Source: G963555815 sp965249615 [NCBI: bacterium]
Lineage (GTDB): Bacteria; UBA8248; JACPRG01
Direction: 5' to 3'
DNA length: 64,000 nt
Assembly: GCA_965249615.1 (NCBI GenBank)
Contig: CBDFMI010000006.1
Coordinates: forward strand, 248,001-312,000
Positions 37,422 to 48,851 of the stretch are shown one piece after another. Under the pieces are notes generated by a model. The model saw nothing but the letters and a program-made list of their open reading frames with translations. It had not been told where the DNA came from and did no database searches. Both the position numbers and the translations under genes were made by a program. The number at the start of each line of letters is the position of its first letter. Positions within the stretch are counted from its first letter, which is position 1.

Positions 37422-37452
37422 AATCAGCCCCCCTTCGCTGCCCCTGTAACCC

Positions 37453-37480
37453 CTTGATTTAAGCCCTTTCCCTAATCAAG
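37453..37480. repeat. 7-bp inverted repeat beside the tRNA fragment
   Basis: CTTGATT and AATCAAG separated by 14 bases, 30 bp inside the putative island end. Could be a recombinase arm site or chance. Confidence 0.25.
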
Positions 37481-37640
37481 TCAACACATTACGGCAAACT
37501 GCGAGTTGCCCTGAATTGGCTGGTTTAGGGCTGAATGCTGTCCCAAAGTAGACAATCACCCTATTTCTATCTTCTCATATTTGGGATCCGCTTCAGGCCT
37601 CTCTTGGTCCACCCTTGCAGCGGATTTCGGTGCCTTTTTT

Positions 37641-38636
37641 TTAGCGCATCATATATTTCAATAGGTTTTGCGGCCTGTAACTTTTCTTTTTTTGGTACCG
37701 CTGCCGCACCGACGCGTGCAACGATTCGTCAGTATTATTAGTGGCTGCAATAGGCCGGACATATTTGCCTACGAATTTGGACTTAAAGGTGTAGGAATTG
37801 TGGAGTTTCCCTTGCGGGTTTTTCTGCATGATTCGAGATAAGTAGGTGTTGTTGAAAGCTAGGCCGCACCCCCTAGCCTTTTGGAGCATCCAGTCCAAAG
37901 CGATGTCAGAAAGCCCGGTTTCAAGGTAACCACCCCCGACATCGCTGTGCACCCCTGCAAACCAGGCCTGCTCCGTATTTTCCCGATTCTTTTGCGTTTT
38001 CCATATGGTCGGCTTGAATGGCTTACGCTTTTCATCTATGGCCAAAGCGTGGGACGCGTTTTGGATAAGGCTGCGGCTGAGGGTCGTGTCGTGGAAACTG
38101 TATTTCTTCTCGTTAAAACCCTTGAAAAGACCTATCGGAATTCCGAGTGCTCCAACCGTATCCCAGACTCCGAGAAACTTAATAGCGACCTCCTTCGAAT
38201 GGCGTTTTCGGAAACTTTTGGCCTCCGGGACATTCGGCGGGTTTTCTGAGCGGTACATCTTGTAGGCTTCTGGGCTTTTATCGGCGTGCTCTCTTTTAAG
38301 AAGCGAACAATTATTGATCGAGCCAGCTAAACTTCGGACTGTATAGGCGCCTCGGCTGAAACCGAAGAGGAAAATTTCATCACCGGGAGCGTGGTTGTGG
38401 ACGAGGAATCGATAGGCGTCTTGAATGTTCTTATCCAATCCTTTACCGAACGCGCCGCCTTTCACTTTGTCCCCCAGTTCGCCAGTGCCAACACCCCAGT
38501 CGTAAAAGACGACCTGCTCAGTTCCAGCCGTGTCTCTGGCTTTGAGGGCTCGCGCTATCTTCACTACGTTCGTGACGTGCTTGCTATCGGGGCGATTCCA
38601 TGTGCCGTCTGAGCAAATGACAATGCGTTTGGACAT
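37641..38636 (-). CDS. DUF2235 (Tle1-like) alpha/beta hydrolase
   Basis: A 331-residue protein of the DUF2235 family, which includes type VI secretion phospholipase effectors (Tle1). It opens RIVICSDGTWNRPDSKHVTNV, has the nucleophile elbow FGFSRGAYTVRSLAG (GxSxG) and the HSDVGGGY motif with acid and His residues. No signal peptide is seen and no secretion genes are near. GGGAGAAGG precedes the ATG. Base composition is clearly AT-richer than the flanks, and the gene is the only one between a tRNA-Ser fragment and the intact tRNA-Ser(TGA), which points to acquisition. Confidence 0.87.
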   Translation of the reverse strand: MSKRIVICSDGTWNRPDSKHVTNVVKIARALKARDTAGTEQVVFYDWGVGTGELGDKVKGGAFGKGLDKNIQDAYRFLVHNHAPGDEIFLFGFSRGAYTVRSLAGSINNCSLLKREHADKSPEAYKMYRSENPPNVPEAKSFRKRHSKEVAIKFLGVWDTVGALGIPIGLFKGFNEKKYSFHDTTLSRSLIQNASHALAIDEKRKPFKPTIWKTQKNRENTEQAWFAGVHSDVGGGYLETGLSDIALDWMLQKARGCGLAFNNTYLSRIMQKNPQGKLHNSYTFKSKFVGKYVRPIAATNNTDESLHASVRQRYQKKKSYRPQNLLKYMMR

Positions 38637-38905
38637 GGACCTTCTCCCGAAATCTATCTTTCACGGCCTAGATACCGACACCTATCTAAGACTTTTACCC
38701 GCTGCTCTTCTTCTAAAGTTAAGTCTCGCCCAATAGCCTCCCTGTTTTAATTGGAGCCTTTTTCTGGGCTGTGGTTACAGGCTCGGTTAGTGGGGGTCAG
38801 GGCTGGCTACAGCGAATCCCGCCCGGGTAGGAAGGGATACAAAACGGGGACACTCGCCTATTCCTTCGGCCCTCCTGAAAAGCCCGCCTCCCATAGCCCC
38901 TTGAA

Positions 38906-38997
38906 TGGCGGAGGGAGAGGGATTCGAACCCCCGAGGGCCCTCTCGAACCCTAACGGTTTTCAAGACCGCCGCCTTCAGCCGCTCGGCCATCCCTCC
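38906..38997 (-). tRNA. tRNA-Ser(TGA)
   Basis: A complete class II tRNA with encoded CCA: acceptor GGAGGGA/TCCCTCC, discriminator G, D-arm TGGCCGAGCGGCTGAAGGC, loop CTTGAAA (anticodon TGA) and T-arm GGGGGTTCGAATCCCTC. Its first 22 nt overlap the serS reading frame on the same strand. Its 3' half is duplicated at 37358-37421. Confidence 0.97.
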
Positions 38998-40478
38998 ACT
39001 CCAAAAGCCCCTCCTTTCCCCTTGGGGCCTCGGTTTTTCGCAGGAGGGGTCCCACCCCTCGCACCCCTCGAAGGAGCCGCGCCCCTCGCAGGGGTCGCAT
39101 CCCTGGCAGGCTTTCTCGAAGGGTCTTGACGAGCCTCCGCCGGCTTCCCGGATCGAGAGGGGCTCGCGCTCCCCTTTCCCCGGGAGATGACGCCGGCCCC
39201 CCCCATGTAAGGCCGAAGACCCTCTGGGATGATGACGCTTCCGTCCTCCTGCTGAAAATTCTCCAGGATGGCCACAACGGTTCGCCCAATAGCAAGACCG
39301 GAGCCGTTCAACGTGTGGACAAACTCTGGTTTTCCCCCTTCTCGCTTGAAGCGGATCCCCGCTCGCCGTGCCTGAAAAGCCTCAAAATTGCTGCACGAAG
39401 AGATCTCCCGATAGGCCTTATGGGAGGGGAGCCACACCTCAACGTCGTAGGTCTTGGCCGCCGCAAAGCCAAGATCCGCTGTGCAGAGCGTCACCACGCG
39501 GAAGGGGATCTCCAGCCTTCTCAGCACCTCTTCGGCATCGCTCGTCAAGCTCTCCAGCTCGTCATACGAACCCTCCGGAGTCGTAAACTTCACCAGCTCC
39601 ACCTTGTCGAACTGGTGCTGGCGAATCAGCCCTCGGGTCTCGCTTCCATAAGAGCCGGCCTCCCGCCGAAAGCAGGGAGTGTAAGCGGTATATTTCAAGG
39701 GGAGGTGGCGCTCGTTCAAGATCTCCTCCCGGTGGATATTCGTTATCGGCACTTCCCCCGTGGGGACCAGGTAGAGACTTCCCCCGTCCACCTTGAACAG
39801 GTCCCCCTCAAACTTCGGCAGCTGTCCCGTCCCCTCCATGCTCTCCGGGTTCACCAGAAAGGGGGGGAGGACCTCCGTATAGCCATGCCTCCGGGTGTGC
39901 ATGTCCAGCATGAAGTTCAAGAGGGCCCTTTCCAGGGCGGCTCCCAGCCCCTTCATGACGGCGAACCGGGCCCCGGCCATCCTGGCCGCCCGCTTGAAGT
40001 CAATGATGTCCAGCCGCTCCCCAATGACAACGTGGTCCTTGGGCTCAAAAGAAAAGCTGGCGGGGTCTCCCCAGCGCCGAACTTCCACATTGTCTTCCGC
40101 GCTCTTCCCCATGGGGACGGAAGGGTGGGGGAGGTTCGAAATCTCAAGAAGGGCCGACCGGAGATCTTCCTCTGCGGTGCGAAGCTTCCCCTCGGCGTCC
40201 GACACCTCCGCCGCCAAGGCCCTCGCCTGCCCCCTGATTGCCCCGGTTACCTCCTCGGGCGGCGGCGGTTCTCCAACCGGCGGGGATTCTGTCGGCGGAA
40301 CGGCCATTGTCCGAGAGATTTCCTTTTGCTTCACCTTGAGCGTCTGAATCTCTGAGATGAGTTCGCGACGACGAGCGTCTAGCGCCAGGACCTGGGAGAG
40401 ATCGAAGCCCTCCCCCCTTCGGCCCAGGGCGGATTGAAATCCCCCCGGGTCCTCGCGAATCGCCTTAATGTCCAGCAT
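38976..40478 (-). CDS. serS: seryl-tRNA synthetase with a basic C-terminal tail
   Basis: Class II synthetase charging serine tRNAs. Start ATG 40478 ([15 protein letters not shown]) is the usual one. Residues 25-110 are the tRNA-binding coiled coil; the core shows [15 protein letters not shown], motif 2 ([25 protein letters not shown]) and motif 3 ([18 protein letters not shown]). The normal end is near [10 protein letters not shown] (about residue 431). Here 69 more residues follow, rich in Arg, Lys, Pro, Ala, Ser and Gly, and the stop TGA lies inside the 5' end of tRNA-Ser(TGA). A frameshift that skips an earlier stop cannot be excluded. Confidence 0.95.
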   Translation of the reverse strand: MLDIKAIREDPGGFQSALGRRGEGFDLSQVLALDARRRELISEIQTLKVKQKEISRTMAVPPTESPPVGEPPPPEEVTGAIRGQARALAAEVSDAEGKLRTAEEDLRSALLEISNLPHPSVPMGKSAEDNVEVRRWGDPASFSFEPKDHVVIGERLDIIDFKRAARMAGARFAVMKGLGAALERALLNFMLDMHTRRHGYTEVLPPFLVNPESMEGTGQLPKFEGDLFKVDGGSLYLVPTGEVPITNIHREEILNERHLPLKYTAYTPCFRREAGSYGSETRGLIRQHQFDKVELVKFTTPEGSYDELESLTSDAEEVLRRLEIPFRVVTLCTADLGFAAAKTYDVEVWLPSHKAYREISSCSNFEAFQARRAGIRFKREGGKPEFVHTLNGSGLAIGRTVVAILENFQQEDGSVIIPEGLRPYMGGAGVISRGKGSASPSRSGKPAEARQDPSRKPARDATPARGAAPSRGARGGTPPAKNRGPKGKGGAFGVEGWPSG

Positions 40479-40615
40479 AGTCCTTGAATTCCTTCCTTCG
40501 AAGTTCTCCCTCATGCTAACATTGAGCATTGGCGCCGTCAACGGCAAGGTCTCTCTTTCCCATTGACTTTAGGGGCTTTCCGCCTTCGGGGCCGGAGGGG
40601 AGCCGGAAGATCTCC

Positions 40616-40708
40616 ATGGGAAAGTTCCGCCTGAGCTTTCTATATCTGATTGCTTTCTCCCTCGTCCTCTTATGGGTGCTCTACCAGTGCGACCCTATCC
40701 GGCCTTGA
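40616..40708 (+). CDS. putative 30-residue single-span membrane peptide
   Basis: ATG at 40616 is preceded by GGAAG at 6 nt. The frame encodes MGKFRLSFLYLIAFSLVLLW then VLYQCDPIRP and stops. A basic start, one transmembrane helix and a Cys near the end give a plausible small membrane protein, too short for common gene finders. It is the only coding candidate in the 357-base gap between serS and gyrA (40479-40835); the remainder shows nothing else. Confidence 0.5.
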   Translation: MGKFRLSFLYLIAFSLVLLWVLYQCDPIRP

Positions 40709-40835
40709 CTGTGAGAGCGGGAGCGCCTGAAGAAAGGGGGTGGGTCATCGTGGAGTTGGGTGCTTGTCTCTTGACTACCAAAAGAAAAGGCTGCTTTTGT
40801 GCGGCGCGAACAAGGTTTTGGGTTGTGTTTAGCGT

Positions 40836-43352
40836 TTACCCTTTCGCCTCTTTCTCGTTATTTCCTTCCTCGGGCCCGGCCGCTTGATCCCCGTCTTGGG
40901 GATCCAGCTCGTCCGTTTCCTCCTGTTCGGGCAGGCGGGCAACCCCCACGACGCGGTCTCCCGACGCAAGGTTGATGACCCTGACCCCCTGGGTCCCCCG
41001 GCCGCGGACTGCAATATCCTTCACCTTTGAGCGGATCACCTGTCCTCCCGACGTAATCAGGATGAACTCGTCATCCTCATAGACCTGCATGATCCCTACG
41101 ACGGGCCCGTTTTTCGCGACCACCTTGAGGTTGATGATCCCCTTTCCGCCGCGGTTCGTGAGGCGGTAGTCCTCAAGGGAGGTTCGCTTCCCATAGCCTC
41201 TCTCCGTCACCGAGAGGACGGTGCAACCCTCTGCGACCACTTCGGCCCCCACGATGACGTCTCCCTGCCCAAGGGCCATTCCCCTCACGCCGGCCGCTGT
41301 CCTCCCCATCGAGCGAACCCGCTCTTCAGGGAAGCGCACGGCCTTTCCCTTGCTGGAACCGAGGAAGATCTCTCGCTGGCCATCCGTGAGACGCACGGCT
41401 TCAAGCTCATCCCCCTCCTTGAGCTGGATGGCGATGATCCCCCCTGCCTTGGGCCGGCGGAAAGCCGACAGGACCGTCTTCTTGAGCACGCCCTTGCGCG
41501 TCACCATGAGGACAAATCTCTTCTCATCAAAGTCCCGCACCGGGAGGGCCTGGGAGACGGTCTCCCCCTCTTTCAGCTTAAGGAGGTTGACGATGTTTTT
41601 TCCCTTGGCGGCCCTGCTGGCCTGCGGGAGCTGATAAACCTTGAGCCAATGAACGCGGCCCTGATTCGTGAAGAAGAGGACCGTGTCGTGCGTAGAGGCC
41701 ACAAAGAGGGACTCTACGAAGTCCTCCTCCTTGGTCCCCATTCCCCGGACGCCCTTGCCGCCTCGTCGCTGGCTTCGATAGAGGGAGACGGCGTTCCGTT
41801 TGATGTAGCCTGAGCGGCTGAGGGTGACCGCCATGTCCTCTTCAACAAGGGTGTCCTCGAAGGCGATCTCGGAGGTTTCATCTACGACCTGCGTCCGCCT
41901 CTCGTCTCCGTATTTCTTTTTGATCTCGAGAAGCTCTTCCCGGACGACCTGGATGACCAGCTTCTCGTCGGCCAGAATGGCCTTGAAGCGCGCGATCTTT
42001 TCTGTGAGCTCCTGGTGTTCCGCCTCGATCTTCTTCCTCTCCAGAGCCACCAGCCGCTGGAGCCTCATCTCCAGAATGGCCTGGGCCTGAACCTGGGTGA
42101 TCTTGAATTGTCCTATGAGACCCGCTCGCGCCTCCTCGGCCGTCTTGGAGCCCCGGATGAGCTTGATGACGGCGTCGATCTTCCCGAGGGCGACCAGGAG
42201 CCCCTCCAGGATGTGCGCCCGGTCCTGGGCCTTCTTCAGGTCGAACTGGGTCCGGCGGACCACCACGTCCTTGCGGTGGTTGATGAAGTGGACCAGAAGC
42301 TCCTTGAGATTGAGGATGCGGGGCTGGTTGTTCACGAGGGCAAGAAGGATGACCCCGAAGGTGACCTGCATGGAGGTGTGCCGGTAGAGCTGGTTTAGGG
42401 TGACCGAAAAGACGGCCTCGCGCTTGAGCTCGATGACGATCCGCATGCCCTCGCGGTCCGACTCGTCCCGCAGGTCCGAGATCCCTTCGACCTTTTTGTC
42501 CCGGACCAGGTCGGCGATCCGCTCGATCAGTTTCGCCTTGTTCACCTGATAGGGGATCTCGTTGATAATGATGGCCTCTATCTCGCGCCCTGCTCGCTTT
42601 ATCCTTTCGGTAGAGGCTGGGGCGCGAAGCTGTAGGAGTCCTCGCCCCGTCAGATAGGCGTCCCGGATGCCTTTTCGCCCATAAATAACGGCCCCCGTCG
42701 GAAAGTCGGGGCCCGGGATGTGTCCCAGAAGGGTTTCCGGCGACAGGTCGGGGTCGTCCAAGAGGGCCGTGATCCCTCCCACCACCTCCGTGAGGTTGTG
42801 CGGCGGGATCTTGGTAGCCATTCCGACCGCGATTCCGTCGGAGCCGTTAACGACAAGGTTTGGAATGGCTGAGGGGAGGACCACCGGCTCCCGCCGGGTT
42901 TCATCGTAGTTAGGGACGAGATCGGCCGTCTCCTTCTCGAGGTCCTGGAGCATCTCCTCGGTGAGAGCCGTCATGCGGGCCTCGGTATAACGCATGGCCG
43001 CAGGGGGGTCCCCGTCCACCGATCCGAAATTCCCTTGGCCCTCGACGAGGGGATAGCGAAGGGAGAAATCCTGGGCCATTCGGACGAGAGAGGGATAGAC
43101 GATGGCCTCGCCGTGGGGGTGGTAGTTCCCGCTGACGTCGCCGGCGATCTTGGCGCACTTTCGGAAGCCCCGCCCTGGCCGAAGGTTCAGGTCGTTCAGC
43201 GTCACCAGGATCCGCCGGTGGACAGGTTTTAGCCCATCCCGGACATCCGGGAGCGCCCGAGCGATGATGACGCTCATGGCGTAGTCCATAAAGGAGGACT
43301 TCATCTCCTCCTCGATGGGGACCGGGATGCGCGACTCCTGGATCTGGTTCAT
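40836..43352 (-). CDS. gyrA: DNA gyrase subunit A
   Basis: The 838-residue breakage-reunion subunit of gyrase. It has the opening IPVPIEEEMKSSFMDYAMSVIIARALPD (shown in part), the active-site tyrosine in AAMRYTEARMT, the GyrA box QRRGGKGVRGM needed for DNA wrapping, and six beta-pinwheel blades. In the quinolone region the HPHG-EAIVYPSLVRMAQ stretch has Ala and Pro where E. coli has Ser83 and Asp87. The gene follows gyrB by 225 nt with no ORF that I trust between. Confidence 0.98.
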   Translation of the reverse strand: MNQIQESRIPVPIEEEMKSSFMDYAMSVIIARALPDVRDGLKPVHRRILVTLNDLNLRPGRGFRKCAKIAGDVSGNYHPHGEAIVYPSLVRMAQDFSLRYPLVEGQGNFGSVDGDPPAAMRYTEARMTALTEEMLQDLEKETADLVPNYDETRREPVVLPSAIPNLVVNGSDGIAVGMATKIPPHNLTEVVGGITALLDDPDLSPETLLGHIPGPDFPTGAVIYGRKGIRDAYLTGRGLLQLRAPASTERIKRAGREIEAIIINEIPYQVNKAKLIERIADLVRDKKVEGISDLRDESDREGMRIVIELKREAVFSVTLNQLYRHTSMQVTFGVILLALVNNQPRILNLKELLVHFINHRKDVVVRRTQFDLKKAQDRAHILEGLLVALGKIDAVIKLIRGSKTAEEARAGLIGQFKITQVQAQAILEMRLQRLVALERKKIEAEHQELTEKIARFKAILADEKLVIQVVREELLEIKKKYGDERRTQVVDETSEIAFEDTLVEEDMAVTLSRSGYIKRNAVSLYRSQRRGGKGVRGMGTKEEDFVESLFVASTHDTVLFFTNQGRVHWLKVYQLPQASRAAKGKNIVNLLKLKEGETVSQALPVRDFDEKRFVLMVTRKGVLKKTVLSAFRRPKAGGIIAIQLKEGDELEAVRLTDGQREIFLGSSKGKAVRFPEERVRSMGRTAAGVRGMALGQGDVIVGAEVVAEGCTVLSVTERGYGKRTSLEDYRLTNRGGKGIINLKVVAKNGPVVGIMQVYEDDEFILITSGGQVIRSKVKDIAVRGRGTQGVRVINLASGDRVVGVARLPEQEETDELDPQDGDQAAGPEEGNNEKEAKG

Positions 43353-43577
43353 AGACGCCCTTTCTCTCAGGTGTTCAGCGGGGCTGGCTCGCCTAAGGCC
43401 CTTGGCCGGTTATTAAACAGAGGGGCGGAGCCGCGGTTCTTTTTGCGACCGCGCTCGCCCGAGATCTTCGCAAAAAAAGATGACGGGTTGATCGTCTTGT
43501 TGCGCGAGTGCTGCCTGCGCCACCGCAGAGGCTTTCGCGTCCGCCCGCGGCCCTCGACTCAAAACTGCCCAGCACTC

Positions 43578-46255
<2,678 letters not shown>

Positions 46256-47581
46256 TTAAGCCTCGAGTGTTGCCCTGACCCGGTCGATGGCTGCTTGAAT
46301 AGTGGGATTACTTTCCCTGGCAGACTGAATCTTGTTGCACGAATGGATGACCGTGCTGTGATCTTTCCCCCCAAACCGACGCCCAATCTCCGGCAAAGAC
46401 GCTTTTGTTAGCTCCCTAGACAAAAACATAGCGATCTGGCGGGGCTCAGTAATGGCCCGCTGGCGCCTCTTTGACCGAAGGTCAGACACCTTAAGACCAA
46501 AGTATTGCGCCACAGCCTTCTGGATAGTCTCAATGGTGATAGCCTTCTCCTCCTCCTGAAGTATTTGGTGGAGGATTTCCTCTGCCAGGGCTATGGTGAT
46601 GGGTGTTTTTGTTAAAGAGCTGAAGGCGCCCAGGCGGATCAGACACCCCTCAAGCTGCCGCACATTCGCCCTGATCTTCCCCGCGACGGAAAGGGCCACA
46701 TCAGGGGGCACATCAATCCCGTTCTCTTCGGCCTTCTTATTGAAAATGGCGACTTTAGTTTCAAGGTCCGGCGGTTGGATGTCCGCCACAAGACCCCACT
46801 CAAAGCGAGATCGCAGCCGCTCTTCAAGATCCAGCATCTCCTTGGGGTACTTGTCGCAAGAGAGGACGATCTGTTTTTTGGACTCGTAGAGGGTGTTGAA
46901 GGTATGGAAAAATTCCTCCTGGGTCCGGTCCTTCCCCGCGATGAACTGGATATCATCGACCAGGAGGACGTCCATCTTCCGGTACCGGTTGCGAAACTCA
47001 CTCATCCGATCGTGGCGGATAGAGTTGATGAGGTCGAGGGTGAAGCTCTCAGAGGAGACGTAACAGAGCTTCGCGCGCGGGTTTCGCTCGAAGACGAAGC
47101 GCCCGATGGCGTGCATTAGGTGGGTCTTGCCCAGCCCAACAGCCCCGTAGATGAATAGGGGGTTGTAGGCGGTCGCCGGGCTCTCGGCAACAGCCTGAGC
47201 GGCTGCGTGGGCGAACTGGTTAGAGGACCCGACCACGAAGTTCTCGAAGGTGTAGCGGGCGTTCAGAAAGGCCGGAGGGCTCGGGGGGGTCTCGCTGATC
47301 CTGGTCGGGGGCTCCTCGACGACAACTCGAGGACGATGGGGGTCTCCTTCTATGACCACGTGAAATTCAATAGGCTGTCCGGCCATCTCCTGAAGGGCGT
47401 CCGAGATAGCCTTCCCGTAGTGCTCGCTGAGGTAATCCCGGAAGAACCGGTTTGGGACCGCGACGGTCAGCGTCTGCCCGTCAAAGGACTTGGGTTTGAC
47501 GGGGTCCAGGAAGGTCTCAACGGAGTGCCCCCCGGCGCCTTTCCGGAGGGAATCAAGGGCGTTTTTCCAAACCTCTTCCAT
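46256..47581 (-). CDS. dnaA: chromosomal replication initiator protein DnaA
   Basis: The initiator ATPase that opens oriC. The 441-residue protein has an N-terminal DnaB-interaction domain (1-85), an AAA+ domain with Walker A GAVGLGKTH (about 145-153), VDDIQFIAGKDRTQEEFF and a C-terminal DNA-binding domain with the signature GGKDHSTVIHSCNKI. dnaN and recF do not follow; gyrB does. Probable autoregulatory boxes lie just upstream. Confidence 0.98.
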   Translation of the reverse strand: MEEVWKNALDSLRKGAGGHSVETFLDPVKPKSFDGQTLTVAVPNRFFRDYLSEHYGKAISDALQEMAGQPIEFHVVIEGDPHRPRVVVEEPPTRISETPPSPPAFLNARYTFENFVVGSSNQFAHAAAQAVAESPATAYNPLFIYGAVGLGKTHLMHAIGRFVFERNPRAKLCYVSSESFTLDLINSIRHDRMSEFRNRYRKMDVLLVDDIQFIAGKDRTQEEFFHTFNTLYESKKQIVLSCDKYPKEMLDLEERLRSRFEWGLVADIQPPDLETKVAIFNKKAEENGIDVPPDVALSVAGKIRANVRQLEGCLIRLGAFSSLTKTPITIALAEEILHQILQEEEKAITIETIQKAVAQYFGLKVSDLRSKRRQRAITEPRQIAMFLSRELTKASLPEIGRRFGGKDHSTVIHSCNKIQSARESNPTIQAAIDRVRATLEA

Positions 47582-47941
47582 TAGGGCGTGTAAATCCCCC
47601 AGTTCAACACACCATAGACACCTGAAAAAACAGCTATAAACAGCTTATCAACAGCCGTGGAAAGATTCTCCAGAGGCCCTTTCGTATCGGTTTTTCCTGT
47701 AGGTGCTATAAAACTGAAGGTCGGCTCTGAAAACATTCTGAAAGGGCCGTTTTTTACTAGGCAGGGGCCCATCTCTTAAACCTGCACCATTAGACGCCAA
47801 GCACGGCGCCTTGTCAAGGACTTTTCAACAGGTTTTTTCCGGAAAAGTGAGGGGCCCCTGGCGGCCCGACAGCAGAGGGAAAACGCCCGCCTGGCGGGGT
47901 GCTTAATTGAACTGCCGGGGAAGCGTAAGACGCCGGTTGGA
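47582..47941. promoter_or_regulatory. dnaA upstream region with DnaA-box-like repeats
   Basis: No gene is seen in these 360 bases. On the minus strand GCTGTTGATA and GCTGTTTATA stand in tandem about 60 bp before dnaA; they contain TGTTGATAA (47653-47645, one mismatch to TGTGGATAA) and TGTTTATAG (47642-47634). TTTTCAACA occurs further out. GTGTAAATCCCCC (47588-47600) is repeated beyond the other end of dnaA (46183-46195). These could serve dnaA autoregulation or be the second part of a bipartite origin. Confidence 0.55.
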
Positions 47942-48841
47942 TTAAGGGGAAGTCTCTATCGTCCAGGTGGCCTCAACGAAATCGGCTTCAGAACCGGCAC
48001 CGGCTCCGGGGGTCACCCTTAAATTTCTCACGCTCAAGTCGAGGGCCTCTCGAGTCCCCGGAAACTCCGAGATGACCCCGCCAGCGATGGGGGCGGTCCG
48101 AAGGTCTCCCTGGGGGACCGAGCTGGCGAAGACCACGATCTGCTCGCGTCCGTATGGGGGCTCGCCAACAGTGAAATCGAACCGGTCCCCCTGGCCCTCG
48201 TCCGGGATCCGGTAAACTTTTCCCCCTTCAAAGAAGTTGTCCGTTCGAAACTCATTTGGAAGAAGCAGGAATTTTGTGCCCTGCGGATTGATACTCAGCA
48301 CTCTTCCGTAGAAGGGCTTGTTGCCCCGGACCAAGACGACAACCTGCTCTCCCTGCCGATAGCGTCTTTTCTCGGTCCAGACGTTGATGGTGAGGGGGGC
48401 TTCAGGGATGTTGACCAGGTTTTCCGGAGAGGCGGGACGATCTTGCTGGTCGAGGAGGGTATAGAGGACCTCGACCTTCACCTCGACGCGCGCGGGCTGC
48501 CCCAACCTAAGCTCGGTAAACTCGGGGTCCTTGCGTTCGATCACCTTTTGATTGCAGCCCGACTCGGTCTTGAGAATGGAGTATTTCAGGAGTTCGTTTT
48601 GGACCAGGGCCCCGCTTCTCAGCTTCAGCCCCGCCATGGCGCAGGCCCTCTCCAGGGCGTCCTGGTAGGCTCGGTCCCTCGCGCCTGACAGGGTGTCATC
48701 CTCGCCAAAAGGGTATACGCCCACCGCCACCACCACGATGGAGCGCTTGTCTTCCTGGGCCATCTCGGTGACGTCTGTGTCCTGAGCGAGGCCGTGGACC
48801 GGAAAGAGGAAAAGAAATACGAGAAGAAAAAGAGATTTCAT
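47942..48841 (-). CDS. secreted DUF4384-type protein
   Basis: A 299-residue protein with a signal peptide (MKSLFLLVFLFLFPVHGLAQ). The first half has AQEDKRSIVVVAVGVYPFGE and SGARDRAYQDALERACAMAG, as in periplasmic LPP20/FlgO-like domains. The second half, about 145-240, is of the DUF4384 type: INVWTEKRRYRQGEQVVVLV, GRVLSINPQGTKFLLLPNEF and PPYGREQIVVFAS. Start ATG 48841 follows GAGGAC. It lies 10 nt behind the WD40-protease gene and must be co-transcribed. DUF4384 often accompanies proteases or caspase-like proteins in bacterial genomes; its job is unknown. Confidence 0.8.
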   Translation of the reverse strand: MKSLFLLVFLFLFPVHGLAQDTDVTEMAQEDKRSIVVVAVGVYPFGEDDTLSGARDRAYQDALERACAMAGLKLRSGALVQNELLKYSILKTESGCNQKVIERKDPEFTELRLGQPARVEVKVEVLYTLLDQQDRPASPENLVNIPEAPLTINVWTEKRRYRQGEQVVVLVRGNKPFYGRVLSINPQGTKFLLLPNEFRTDNFFEGGKVYRIPDEGQGDRFDFTVGEPPYGREQIVVFASSVPQGDLRTAPIAGGVISEFPGTREALDLSVRNLRVTPGAGAGSEADFVEATWTIETSP

Positions 48842-48851
48842 GAGCTGTCCT

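Noticed and set aside
37358-37450. A second complete tRNA-Ser(TGA) or a selenocysteine tRNA
   Set aside because: Bases before the anticodon stem do not form a D-arm or a matching acceptor strand, and the anticodon is TGA rather than TCA. A 3' fragment explains it better.
39126-40355. 409-codon open frame opposite serS
   Set aside because: Antisense to a certain synthetase gene; open only because of third-position G+C bias.
40479-40835. T-box leader before serS
   Set aside because: The upstream DNA lacks the conserved TGGNACCGCG antiterminator element.
43393-43575. 60-codon ORF between gyrB and gyrA
   Set aside because: Low-complexity Arg/Ala-rich frame, no ribosome site and no neighbouring support.
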